Shown in pieces: positions 51,254 to 58,770 of a stretch of DNA of 64,000 bases; within the stretch, counting starts at the first letter, position 1, and the number at the start of each line of letters is the position of its first letter. Source of the DNA: Rosistilla oblonga (GTDB taxonomy: Bacteria; Planctomycetota; Planctomycetia; Pirellulales; Pirellulaceae); the NCBI RefSeq assembly GCF_007751715.1, contig NZ_CP036292.1, positions 3,224,001 through 3,288,000 of the forward strand, given 5' to 3'. Below the pieces are notes generated by a model. That model searched no databases. It was not told the DNA's origin and saw only the letters and a list, made by a program, of their open reading frames with translations. Both the position numbers and the translations under genes were made by a program.

Positions 51254-51742
51254 TTACCTCTCGTTATAGACCGGACGTTCGTAAGTGCTAGCTTCTGCGC
51301 GATGCGATGGGTTAGGGCCGGGAAACGATTCGGCTCGCAACTGATTCCGTGCCGACGTATCGGGATTGATCAGAACCGCCTTGAGCCACTTCAGGTTCTC
51401 GGCGAACTCCGACTTCGTTTCCTGTAAAGCCGCCGATGCGGAAGTGATCGCTTCGGTCGCCGCAAACAACAGCGCGGCAACGATCCCAAACGTGATGCCC
51501 GCGACGCACAACAGCGAGGCCCCGACCGACCACTGGGCGTATTCGTGCAGCAGAAAGCTGCCGCCGACCATCGCCGTCGTCAGCGCGGAACCGCCAAGCG
51601 TGATACCAGCGGCGGCGGTCACCATCGCTCGTGTCGCTTTCCGCTTCGCCTCTTGGCTGTCGACCGACAGCAGCTGCATCTGAAGTTCGCATAGATCGAG
51701 GACATCGCGCGCGACGCGGCCGAATCCCGAGGGGCTATTCAT
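51254..51742 (-). CDS. Phage-holin-III-like (DUF1469) membrane protein
   Basis: 162 residues. Two membrane helices (TAAAGITLGGSALTTAMVGGSFLL and VGASLLCVAGITFGIVAALLFAA) follow an amphipathic start (GRVARDVLDLCELQMQLLSVDSQEAKRKA), the usual layout of the YqjE/DUF1469 'phage holin family' proteins that occur beside DUF883 genes. A charged C-terminal tail follows (QETKSEFAENLKWLKAVL). Despite the name, these are chromosomal stress proteins, not phage genes. The position between DUF883-like genes supports the call. Confidence 0.7.
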   Translation of the reverse strand: MNSPSGFGRVARDVLDLCELQMQLLSVDSQEAKRKATRAMVTAAAGITLGGSALTTAMVGGSFLLHEYAQWSVGASLLCVAGITFGIVAALLFAATEAITSASAALQETKSEFAENLKWLKAVLINPDTSARNQLRAESFPGPNPSHRAEASTYERPVYNER

Positions 51743-51830
51743 CGTGATCGTCTCTGTATTCGGTTGTGTAAATTGGACGAAGGTAGGCCGCAGCGACGCG
51801 ACTCGCCGGCTGTCGCCGACCTTCGCTCGG

Positions 51831-52067
51831 TTAGCGGTTTCCGGATCGTTTCACCAAGCACCCGATGACAACACCCAACACGGTTGCTGTCGCCACGGCT
51901 ACCATTGGGTAGCGGCCTACCGCGCCGGCAAGGCGTTGGTCGAGCGAGCGTTTGCGGCTGTCGATCAAGCCCTCTTCGGATAGCGATTGATAAGCGATGT
52001 CCCACGCTTCGTCTCGCGTCGGAGGTTTTGAGCTGGATTGGAAACGGTTGTTGGCTGGAGCGATCAT
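51831..52067 (-). CDS. Small DUF883-like membrane-anchored protein
   Basis: 78 residues. A helical charged region (TRDEAWDIAYQSLSEEGLIDSRKRSLDQRL) precedes one membrane helix (YPMVAVATATVLGVVIGCLVKR) at the C-terminus with the basic end typical of DUF883. It follows the 139-residue membrane protein by 9 bp, so it is in the same transcript. Confidence 0.6.
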   Translation of the reverse strand: MIAPANNRFQSSSKPPTRDEAWDIAYQSLSEEGLIDSRKRSLDQRLAGAVGRYPMVAVATATVLGVVIGCLVKRSGNR

Positions 52068-52076
52068 GGTTTCGTT

Positions 52077-52496
52077 CTAAAAGGCTTGAGGAGTCGTCGA
52101 GTTGTGAGAGCCGAAGCCGCTCGTCCGCGACGTCAGGACTTGGGAAAGCTGCCGCGTCGCCATCGTCATTCCCGATCGCAGGGCGAGCGTGAAAACGGCG
52201 CCCATCACGCCACCCAACATGCTTTTCTTGGGAGGCGATGGTGCGGGCTCGTTTACCGCGCTGCGGGTGTGAACTACCGTCTGGCGGCTCGTTTTCGCTG
52301 GGACCACGATGTAGCCGACGATGCTCGCCACCGTTAACAGCGGCCACGGATTCTTCCGCATGTGATACCGCCAGTCCAACAGATCGTGAGCCTGAGCGCG
52401 GGCCGCGTCGACGTCGTGCGGCAGCGCGGTGCGGATCACCTGCATCTGATGCCGGATTGCCTCGGATTGTTTTCGGGTTGCGAGTGTGTTTGCCAC
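52077..52496 (-). CDS. Hypothetical membrane protein of the stress locus
   Basis: About 139 residues from a GTG at 52496, with AGGAA upstream. An ATG at 52538 gives 14 more residues (MRPALSSSG...), so the start is uncertain. A helical segment (SEAIRHQMQVIRTALPHDVDAARAQAHDLLDW) is followed by one membrane helix (WPLLTVASIVGYIVVP) and a hydrophobic Gly/Met stretch (SMLGGVMGAVFTLALRSGMTMA). No family recognised. It is in line with DUF883-like genes on the minus strand and probably has a related envelope role. Confidence 0.6.
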   Translation of the reverse strand: MANTLATRKQSEAIRHQMQVIRTALPHDVDAARAQAHDLLDWRYHMRKNPWPLLTVASIVGYIVVPAKTSRQTVVHTRSAVNEPAPSPPKKSMLGGVMGAVFTLALRSGMTMATRQLSQVLTSRTSGFGSHNSTTPQAF

Positions 52497-52660
52497 GGGG
52501 AAGGTTCCTGTTCCTGAACTGGAGAGTGCGGGCCGCACGGGTGCTGCGGCCTATCGCGCCGCCGGTGCAGCGAGTGTCGCGACGGCGACAGCGGTCAGGC
52601 GTGCTGCTGACGACGCGTCGCCGGCGGATGCGGTCTATCGATGCGGGCGGTTGTCGCCCA

Positions 52661-53098
52661 TTAACGGCGACCTTTCATGAAGACGATTGCACCGGCAGCG
52701 ATCCCCAATCCGAAGGCGATCGCCAGCGATTCGGCGGGCCGTGTTCGGACCGTGTGAGCCAGTCGTTCGCTGTAGTCGCCACTCAGCTCGCTCGCCCGGC
52801 GGTAGTTCTCCTTCACGTATTCCCCGGCGTCAGCAGCATATTGGCTGGCGACATCGGCGTACTGTTGCGCTGCTTGCGAGACCTGATCGCCGATGCGACT
52901 GCCTTCGCCGACGGCCCGCGACAGGAACTCTTCCACTTCGCGCCGCGACGCTCCGGTCTTCTGCTGTACCACGCCCACCAGCTGTTCGGCCGATCCGCGG
53001 GCACGACTCAGATCGTCGTCGGTCAGTTGCCCCCAGTTTTCCTGCAAGCGACCTTTGACCTCGTTCCACTGTCCCTTCAATTCTTCGCGGGTGATCAT
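52661..53098 (-). CDS. CsbD/DUF883-like hybrid stress protein
   Basis: 145 residues. The first ~60 match the CsbD family ([49 protein letters not shown]), with the same spacing as the 67-residue CsbD protein at 54281. The middle is a helical DUF883/ElaB-type region ([26 protein letters not shown]), and the C-terminus is a membrane helix ([23 protein letters not shown]). So a CsbD head is fused to a DUF883-type anchor. It heads the minus-strand unit and has a sigma-54-like element about 80 bases upstream. Confidence 0.8.
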   Translation of the reverse strand: MITREELKGQWNEVKGRLQENWGQLTDDDLSRARGSAEQLVGVVQQKTGASRREVEEFLSRAVGEGSRIGDQVSQAAQQYADVASQYAADAGEYVKENYRRASELSGDYSERLAHTVRTRPAESLAIAFGLGIAAGAIVFMKGRR

Positions 53099-53172
53099 TT
53101 CAGTAACTCCATTAGTTTGATACTTGTTGTTCGGTTCAGCACTTTGCGTGGTGCTCTACACGGGATTGGTAA

Positions 53173-53188
53173 TGCATTTCCCATGCCA
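53173..53188 (-). promoter_or_regulatory. Sigma-54-like element before the CsbD/DUF883 gene
   Basis: Read on the minus strand: TGGCATG-GGAA-ATGCA, two differences from TGGCACG-N4-TTGCW, with GG/GC spacing exact. The -12 end is about 75 bases from the start codon at 53098. An inverted repeat CGTCAC (53244-53249)/GTGACG (53272-53277) lies further upstream and could be an activator site. Nothing else in the 53099-53599 gap looks like a gene. Confidence 0.45.
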
Positions 53189-53498
53189 ACGGTCTGATCC
53201 CCGGTAAACGAGTCGGATAGTCGTTGTGATGTGGCCCAAAGTCCGTCACGCTGGCCGACAGTCGATCAACGGTGACGTCTCGGTTACGCCGCAAGCTCGG
53301 CTCGCGCGGAGACTTGTCGCGAACCAACAGCTCAAGAACTGTGGCGTATCGATACGGCGAGTTGTCGCCGTGATCCCCGCCGCAATCGGCTGTTGGTAGG
53401 TGAGGAGAAGGCTCGTAGCACACGCTCCGGCAACGCAGATATGACGCCGTTACGACAAGCGGTTGGCGCTGGCAAGCCGTCGGGCGGATCGGCGCACG

Positions 53499-53536
53499 AA
53501 AAAAGCCGCGAGCCCGAAGATAGCGGGGCTCGCGGC
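53499..53536 (-). terminator. Intrinsic terminator of the PRC-barrel gene
   Basis: An 11-base inverted repeat GCCGCGAGCCC (53505-53515)/GGGCTCGCGGC (53526-53536), followed on the minus strand by six T (53499-53504). It stands about 60 bases after the stop of the gene at 53600-54178. Confidence 0.85.
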
Positions 53537-53599
53537 ATGATCTCGACTAAACGTTGCGACATTTCGCAACAGTAGAGTCAGTCGGTTGTGGGGCCGGTA

Positions 53600-54178
53600 T
53601 TATTCGTCGCGGTCGCCACGAACATCGACCTTAACTCCATTTCGATTCACGTCGACGTCGACGCGTCCGCTGCCGGTACGATCACGGCGATTGATCTGGT
53701 AGCGTTTGTCCAGATCACGCGTGAAGTTCTTGTCGGCGAAGTTAGGCCAGTTTTCTTGGTCGAAGCCTACAGCCCCTTCCATCTGCTGTTGCGTAACGTT
53801 CAATACGAAGACCATGTCCCCCTTGTCGCCCGGATCGTCGGGGTTGCGTTTCACCTTGAACGCATCAAACGGGACGGCAAACAACTTGTCGCCCAACCCC
53901 AAGAAGCCGCCGTACGTTACCGCCGCATACTTTACTTTGCCGGTGGCAGCATCGAGCACGATATCGTTGATCTCGCCGACGCCTTCACCACGATCGTTCT
54001 GGATATCCATCCCGATCAATTGGCTTACGCGAATGTTTGCGCCTTGCAGCTTTTCATCGAACTGGCCAACTCGCTTGCCTTGCGTGCGGTTTTCGTCAGC
54101 TGTTGCCGTGAGCATGCCAACGCTCAGCACCATCGCCAACGCTGCTGTCAGACTTGTAAATCGTTTCATCGTTTTCAC
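53600..54178 (-). CDS. Secreted PRC-barrel domain protein
   Basis: 192 residues with a signal peptide (MKTMKRFTSLTAALAMVLSVGMLTATA); an alternative ATG three codons later is possible. The PRC-barrel is clear: ANIRVSQLIGMDIQNDRGEGVGEINDIVLDAATGKVKYAAVTYGG, then DKLFAVPFDAFKVKRNP. The C-terminus is Asp/Arg-rich (RDRTGSGRVDVDVNRNGVKVDVRGDRDE). PRC-barrel proteins occur with CsbD/DUF883 stress genes in many soil bacteria. It follows the 67-residue CsbD gene by about 100 bp and ends at a strong terminator, so the two probably share the sigma-54-like promoter at 54623. Confidence 0.85.
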   Translation of the reverse strand: MKTMKRFTSLTAALAMVLSVGMLTATADENRTQGKRVGQFDEKLQGANIRVSQLIGMDIQNDRGEGVGEINDIVLDAATGKVKYAAVTYGGFLGLGDKLFAVPFDAFKVKRNPDDPGDKGDMVFVLNVTQQQMEGAVGFDQENWPNFADKNFTRDLDKRYQINRRDRTGSGRVDVDVNRNGVKVDVRGDRDE

Positions 54179-54280
54179 CTGTTGATTTTGAGTTTGGTTC
54201 TGAGAAATGAAGCTCTGTCGCTTCGGTTGTCGTGAATCGCGTCCGACCTGCGATGGCGGGCGGGATCCTTTTTGATTAGT

Positions 54281-54484
54281 TCAGCAGTTGCAGGAGCCTT
54301 CGAATTCGCGGACCTGCTTTTCCGCTTCGTCATTAGCAATCCCGTATCGCTCTTGGACTGTCCCGACCAATTGGTCGCGTCGTCCTTCGATGCGGTCCAG
54401 GTCGTCGTCGGTCAAGTCGCCCCACTTCTGTTGCGCCTTGCCTTTGACTTGTTTCCACTTGCCTTGAATTTGATCCCAATTCAT
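54281..54484 (-). CDS. CsbD family stress protein
   Basis: 67 residues from the ATG at 54484 (MNWDQIQGKWKQVKGKAQQKWGDLTDDDLD), with GGAGAT before it; an ATG four codons earlier is less likely. The CsbD pattern is complete and followed by RIEGRRDQLVGTVQERYGIANDEAEKQVREFE. In Bacillus, CsbD is a general-stress protein of unknown mechanism. It has two Cys at the very end (SCNC). A near-perfect -24/-12 element lies about 140 bases upstream. Confidence 0.93.
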   Translation of the reverse strand: MNWDQIQGKWKQVKGKAQQKWGDLTDDDLDRIEGRRDQLVGTVQERYGIANDEAEKQVREFEGSCNC

Positions 54485-54622
54485 CGCAATCTCCATTTTC
54501 GTTTGGGGTTCGTTAAACAGTTCCGAACTACCGACACGGTAGGTCGCACTCTGTTTTCGTAAACGTAAAAGCCGTTTGCTTTTCTCGTCTGGCGAAGTTG
54601 CGCCGGACGTTGCTGTCGAAGA

Positions 54623-54638
54623 TGCATAGTGCGTGCCA
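54623..54638 (-). promoter_or_regulatory. Sigma-54-like promoter of the csbD gene
   Basis: On the minus strand TGGCACG-CACT-ATGCA: 11 of the 12 fixed positions of TGGCACG-N4-TTGCW, with exact spacing. It is the best of the four elements. It faces away from the dps element at 54881, leaving about 240 bases between them where an activator could bind. Confidence 0.6.
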
Positions 54639-54880
54639 AAAAGATCTGCTGTTTGGAGCCAGCGGTGAGAATCTTCGGCAAGTTGCGGTTTGTCGAGCGT
54701 TGCAGTCGAGAAACAGTTGACGATTTGCTTCCGACCCGCAGCGAACGCCTAAAGAGTCGTGACCTTAACGGAAGCATTCGCCGGTGAGGGCTGATCGATT
54801 AGCGGTCAGGGCGGCATCGATCGAATCAGACGACGCGTTCGAGTGAGCATTTAGGCGAGCCTGACCTATGCCAGCGCGAA

Positions 54881-54896
54881 TGGCCCGCAGTTTGCA
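54881..54896 (+). promoter_or_regulatory. Sigma-54-like promoter of the dps gene
   Basis: TGGCCCG-CAGT-TTGCA: one difference from TGGCACG-N4-TTGCW, with exact spacing. It is about 145 bases before the dps start at 55041. It is divergent from the csbD element. The intervening 54639-54880 stretch holds a small inverted repeat (GATCGAT/ATCGATC) and no gene. Confidence 0.55.
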
Positions 54897-55040
54897 TTGT
54901 CTTGCCAGTCGAGAAGTTGGCCGCGGCGGTGGACCGCCAGCAATCGCGGGGAACGCCGCGCCGACTCCAACAAATATTTGAGGCCGGCTTCATTGATGAG
55001 CCAGCGAACTCTTCTAATCACCAATCCACTGGAGCAACCG

Positions 55041-55616
55041 ATGTCGACGACAACCGAACCCGTCAACGTTAATCCGCAACTGAGTCGAGTCGAAACCGAG
55101 GTCCGGCAGACCGAAGAGTTGGTCGACATTCCGATCGGCCTGCCGCGCGACGAGCGCGAGAAGACCGTCTATCAATTGAATCAATTGCTGGCCGACAGCA
55201 TCATGCTGAAAGACATGTATAAGAAGCATCACTGGCAGGTCGCCGGACCGACGTTCTATCAGATCCATCTGCTTTTGGATCGGCACTACGGCCAACAGGT
55301 CGACATCGTAGATACCGTTGCCGAACGCATTCAAGTGCTTGGTGGAGCGGCTCGCGGGATGCCAGCGGATGTCGCGGAGAAGTCGCAGATCACGCATCCA
55401 CCTCGCGGCCGGGAGGTGTTGACCGATCAACTGACCCGGTTGTTGCAAGCCCATGAAACGATCTGCAACTACTGTCGTTTCATCGCCAAAGCGATCGGAG
55501 AACGGGGCGATTTGGGGACTGAAGACATGGTCGTCGGTGATGTGCTGCGAATCAACGAGTTTCAAGCCTGGTTTGTCGCAGAGCACCTAGCACCGGTACC
55601 GTTGGAAAACAGCTGA
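55041..55616 (+). CDS. dps: Dps/ferritin-like DNA-protection protein
   Basis: 191 residues from the ATG at 55041 with GGAGCAACCG upstream. The Dps ferroxidase pattern is present: LADSIMLKDMYKKHHWQVAGPTFYQIHLLLDRHYGQQVDIVDTVAERIQVLGG, with His, Asp and Glu in the expected places. A polar ~30-residue N-terminal extension precedes the four-helix bundle. Dps oxidises iron and shields DNA during starvation or oxidative stress. It is divergent from csbD, with a sigma-54-like element about 145 bases upstream. A 59-codon membrane-protein gene follows 53 bp downstream. Confidence 0.93.
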   Translation: MSTTTEPVNVNPQLSRVETEVRQTEELVDIPIGLPRDEREKTVYQLNQLLADSIMLKDMYKKHHWQVAGPTFYQIHLLLDRHYGQQVDIVDTVAERIQVLGGAARGMPADVAEKSQITHPPRGREVLTDQLTRLLQAHETICNYCRFIAKAIGERGDLGTEDMVVGDVLRINEFQAWFVAEHLAPVPLENS

Positions 55617-55669
55617 GTCTTCCCGCTCAGTGCGATGAAGGAAAGAATTTTAAACCACTCAGGAGAAAT

Positions 55670-55849
55670 ATGATGAGCAGTTCAGCCCACGATTCGACTC
55701 ACCGATCTACCGTTCCCACGGACAAGAAGAAGCACGACCCGCCGCTCGACAAAAAGGCGCCGGGAGCCGTCTTCCTGCTACCAGCACTCACCTTTATGGT
55801 CGTGCTGGTACTGGGAGTCGCAGTGTTTGCACTCTTCCGGGCGTGGTAA
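55670..55849 (+). CDS. Small single-pass membrane protein downstream of dps
   Basis: A 59-residue product starting at ATGATG (55670), with AGGAG three bases before, an excellent ribosome-binding site. The N-terminal 32 residues are charged and basic (TDKKKHDPPLDKKAPG). One membrane helix follows (FLLPALTFMVVLVLGVAVFALF), ending FRAW. No family recognised. The 53 bp gap to dps on the same strand suggests a shared transcript. It may be a small stress-membrane protein. Confidence 0.7.
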   Translation: MMSSSAHDSTHRSTVPTDKKKHDPPLDKKAPGAVFLLPALTFMVVLVLGVAVFALFRAW

Positions 55850-55915
55850 ACGAAGTAACGATTGATCCCGCGAGCCACGGCGGGTGGAATCGCTGGAGCG
55901 GCCGTAGCCGGGCGG

Positions 55916-57073
55916 CTACATTCCGCCGGGCATACCGGGCGCGATGCCGAACTGTTTCATCATCGGGCCCATTTGTAAAACGACTTGGAAGATGACAGCG
56001 TCAAATGCTTGTTGGTCTTGCGCCGCGAGCAAGCCGTCGACAACGGTTTCAATCTGAGCGGCTTGCGCGTTCGCTTGCTCTCCGAAAAACGATTCGAACT
56101 GCAGACCGGCCGCTTGCAGATTGTTTGTCCAGTCGTCGGCGATCTTATCGGACACCCAACGCTGTTCGACTTTCGACCAGGTGTTGTTGTAGTCAGCCGC
56201 CGGATCTTGGACGGTTCCGTGGGAGTCGTCGGTCTGTTCGATTTGCATCCGTTCGATGTTGGGGGCTTTGGGAGACTTGCCTCGTGTCGCTTCCAACAGC
56301 TTCCGCATCGGACCGGCCAACTCGGGCGAAACCTCCGCGATCAGAGCTCCCAACTCGGTCTGGCTGACCTTCTCGTGAGAGAGTTGTCCTTGCTGCATGA
56401 TCGTCGCCAGTTGGTCGACCAGCGGAGAGACGCCGTCGCGGAGGGAGTCTTTCATTGGCGCTGGAAACGAAGCGAGCATCGAACTGCCCATCAGCAGCGA
56501 TTGCTTTTCTTGAAGGACTCGAACCACTTTGGTCAGCAGACCGATGCGAGCGTCCCACTGCGATGCGGGGATTTTGCCGGTGAGATCGGTTCGCATCTGA
56601 TCGATGTCACTTTGGTAACTGGCGGGCAACGCGTCCCAATAAACGCGAAGGTGCCCGCTGGACGATTGATCCAGCAGATGTGCAACCGTCGCTTTCAGAT
56701 CCATGCCATCGGTCATCGGTTGATACTCAACCACCGCTGGCAGCGTCGACGTCGTTCCGTCGGCATTCGGTTCTGCGGTGGCAGCCATCGCCGCGGCGTC
56801 AGCAGCTTGTTGCAGTTCTTCGACACGTTGCATTCGCTTCGCGTCGACCTCCTCGGTCAACTTCTGCAATCGAATCCGACTCTCGGCGTTCATGTTCAAC
56901 AGCGTGATCGCAGCTCGCCGGCCGTCGGATCGTTCGAAGATCGCCGCCTTGCCCCACATGCCGCGGAACTTCGCTTCGAACTGTTGTCCGTTGAGGGTGG
57001 TCCAAGTCTCGGCGTGCGCGGCCGCGCCGCTGGTCAGCAAAAGTGCAATCAACGCACATCGTCGGAAGATCAT
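55916..57073 (-). CDS. Secreted protein with SHD1-like domain
   Basis: 385 residues. A signal peptide (MIFRRCALIALLLTSGAAAHA) is followed by WTTLNGQQFEAKFRGMWGKAAIFERSDGRRAAITLLNMNAESRIRLQKL, which matches the SLA1-homology (SHD1) domain that is common in planctomycete secreted proteins. The remainder is helical (HLLDQSSSGHLRVYWDALPASYQSDIDQM, LASFPAPMKDSLRDGVSPLVDQL) without a recognised motif, ending in a Gly/Met-rich tail (APGMPGGM). It is likely periplasmic and of unknown function. Confidence 0.75.
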   Translation of the reverse strand: MIFRRCALIALLLTSGAAAHAETWTTLNGQQFEAKFRGMWGKAAIFERSDGRRAAITLLNMNAESRIRLQKLTEEVDAKRMQRVEELQQAADAAAMAATAEPNADGTTSTLPAVVEYQPMTDGMDLKATVAHLLDQSSSGHLRVYWDALPASYQSDIDQMRTDLTGKIPASQWDARIGLLTKVVRVLQEKQSLLMGSSMLASFPAPMKDSLRDGVSPLVDQLATIMQQGQLSHEKVSQTELGALIAEVSPELAGPMRKLLEATRGKSPKAPNIERMQIEQTDDSHGTVQDPAADYNNTWSKVEQRWVSDKIADDWTNNLQAAGLQFESFFGEQANAQAAQIETVVDGLLAAQDQQAFDAVIFQVVLQMGPMMKQFGIAPGMPGGM

Positions 57074-57472
57074 TGCTTGGTTCTCAAAAATCGAATTTGA
57101 AAGGAGTCCGCTAATCGGCGTCTCGGGACAAATTTGCTCTACATCGGACGGAAGCTAATGGAGCGATCGTGCCCGCCAACCGCCGAGTGTCTTGCTCATG
57201 GGGATCGAATTCACCGGTATCGAGTCCGGAATGCAGATCGACCTCGCCGTGAGATGACAATTTTACTTAGACTCGCCTCACGAATCAGCCGTCCCGATGG
57301 CGATTGGATTCGTATTGTAGGATAATGTTCAGCGATCTGCGTTGTCCACTTTGCTTTCCAGTTGAATTGGCCGCCACGTCACGAAGCTTGGATCGACGGC
57401 GATCCAAAGCATCGGGGCACCGATCGAATCCACAGGCACTTGAAGACAGACCGTCGAAAGGGGTTCCGAAGC
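57074..57472. other. 399-base gap upstream of the ferredoxin-NADP reductase gene
   Basis: No gene or clear promoter is visible. The open frames that run through here are extensions of the reductase frame or shadows. The only hexamer resembling a -10 is TAGGAT near 57318, without a matching -35. Confidence 0.4.
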
Positions 57473-58423
57473 GTGAACAAGATCGTCGCAACACCGCCAA
57501 CGCAGGCGGAAATCGAAACTCTTCGCCGTACAACGTACAACGCGACCTTGATTCAACGGATCGATATCCACGAGGATTTGGCGTTGTTTCGGATCAAGCC
57601 CGATACGCAAACAGTGCCGTTCCAGCCGGGCCAGTATCTAACCCTTGGATTGGGATACTGGGAGCCACGGGTTCAGCCAACACAAGAGGAACTGCTGGAG
57701 CCGAAGAAGTTGCGGAAAGTCGTCAAGCGGGCGTATTCGATCTCCTGCCCGATGTTGGACGGACTGGAGCAGTTGGCACCCTGCAGCGAATTGGACTACT
57801 ACGAGTTTTATGTCACGCTGGTCCGCCGCGCCGATGCACCGCCAGCTCTCACGCCGCGGCTGTTCCATATGCAGGAAGGGGATCGGATCTTTGCCTCGCC
57901 GCGGATCGTCGGGACTTATGTGCTGAGCGGAGTTCAACCGGACGAAGACGTCGTCTTTTTTGCAACCGGGACGGGCGAGGCGCCTCACAACGCGATGAGC
58001 GCGGAACTGTTGAGCCGCGGGCATCGGGGGCGGATCGTTTCGGCGACTTGTGTGCGGCTGCGTCGCGATCTCGGCTATCTGGCCGCCCAAATGCGACTGT
58101 CGACCAAATACACGAACTACCAATATCTGCATTTCACGACGCGGGAAGCCGAAAACACAAACCCTGGTTTTCCCGGTTTCGTCGGCAAACAGCACCTTCA
58201 ACAGGTGGTCGAATCGGGGATTTTCGAAGCTGCTGCCGGAATGAAGTTGGATCCCGAACGGACTCACGTCTTCCTGTGCGGCAATCCGGCGATGATCGGC
58301 TATCAACCGCCGGGAGCTCCGCCGTTGTCATCCCCTGGAATGCTACAGGTCTTGAAAAAACGCGGCTTCCACGACCATGGCGAGGATGGGCCCGGACAGA
58401 TTCGATTCGAAAAGTATTGGTAG
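57473..58423 (+). CDS. Ferredoxin/flavodoxin-NADP reductase
   Basis: 316 residues from a GTG at 57473 with AAAGGGG upstream; the frame is open earlier but without family match. The FNR features are a FAD-binding barrel with FQPGQYLTLGL and VVKRAYSISCPM (RxYS), and an NAD(P) domain with VFFATGTGEAPHNAMSAELL and HVFLCGNPAMIGYQ. The C-terminus FEKYW provides the terminal aromatic residue. The domain between RxYS and the NADP site has a small insertion. It moves electrons between NADPH and ferredoxin or flavodoxin. A 104-residue membrane protein gene begins 5 bp after it. Confidence 0.9.
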   Translation: MNKIVATPPTQAEIETLRRTTYNATLIQRIDIHEDLALFRIKPDTQTVPFQPGQYLTLGLGYWEPRVQPTQEELLEPKKLRKVVKRAYSISCPMLDGLEQLAPCSELDYYEFYVTLVRRADAPPALTPRLFHMQEGDRIFASPRIVGTYVLSGVQPDEDVVFFATGTGEAPHNAMSAELLSRGHRGRIVSATCVRLRRDLGYLAAQMRLSTKYTNYQYLHFTTREAENTNPGFPGFVGKQHLQQVVESGIFEAAAGMKLDPERTHVFLCGNPAMIGYQPPGAPPLSSPGMLQVLKKRGFHDHGEDGPGQIRFEKYW

Positions 58424-58428
58424 CAGCG

Positions 58429-58743
58429 ATGGACAGCGAATTAGAGACGTCGACCGACGCGGCGCCGCAGGCGAAACCGCCGCGGTTTCAGATCAGCATT
58501 CGAACGATGCTGCTGCTGACGCTGGTCTTCAGCGTGATGTCGGCCGGGTTGTTTCACGCTTCGCGAATTCCGAGCATCAACGCGGAGATCGCGTCGATGT
58601 CGCAGCGGGCTGGCAGCGGGCAAGGCTCCGACCGCTTCCTGCAGATCGTCTTCATCATGTTCACCTATTCGATGCCGCTGCTGATGGCGGCTCTGCTGGC
58701 AAGCATGTCGACTATTTGGCGGTGGTGGCAGCGAAGTCGCTAG
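58429..58743 (+). CDS. Small two-helix membrane protein
   Basis: 104 residues (MDSELETSTDAAPQAKPPRFQISIRTM). After an acidic and Pro-rich start come two membrane helices, TMLLLTLVFSVMSAGLFHA and FIMFTYSMPLLMAALLASM, ending in a basic WRWWQRSR. The phrase RFQISIRTMLLLTLVFSV recalls small planctomycete proteins of unknown function ('IRTxLLLTxV'). It follows the reductase by 5 bp and is co-transcribed. No function is known. Confidence 0.7.
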   Translation: MDSELETSTDAAPQAKPPRFQISIRTMLLLTLVFSVMSAGLFHASRIPSINAEIASMSQRAGSGQGSDRFLQIVFIMFTYSMPLLMAALLASMSTIWRWWQRSR

Positions 58744-58770
58744 CCTCGCTGCCCCACGATCTGGCCTCCG

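Noticed and set aside
51254-51742. A phage lysis (holin) gene or prophage remnant
   Set aside because: No endolysin, integrase or capsid gene is near. The protein matches the chromosomal DUF1469 type that accompanies DUF883 genes.
53136-53562. Small minus-strand frames upstream of the CsbD/DUF883 gene
   Set aside because: They cover the sigma-54-like element and the terminator of the neighbouring gene and show no protein-like pattern.
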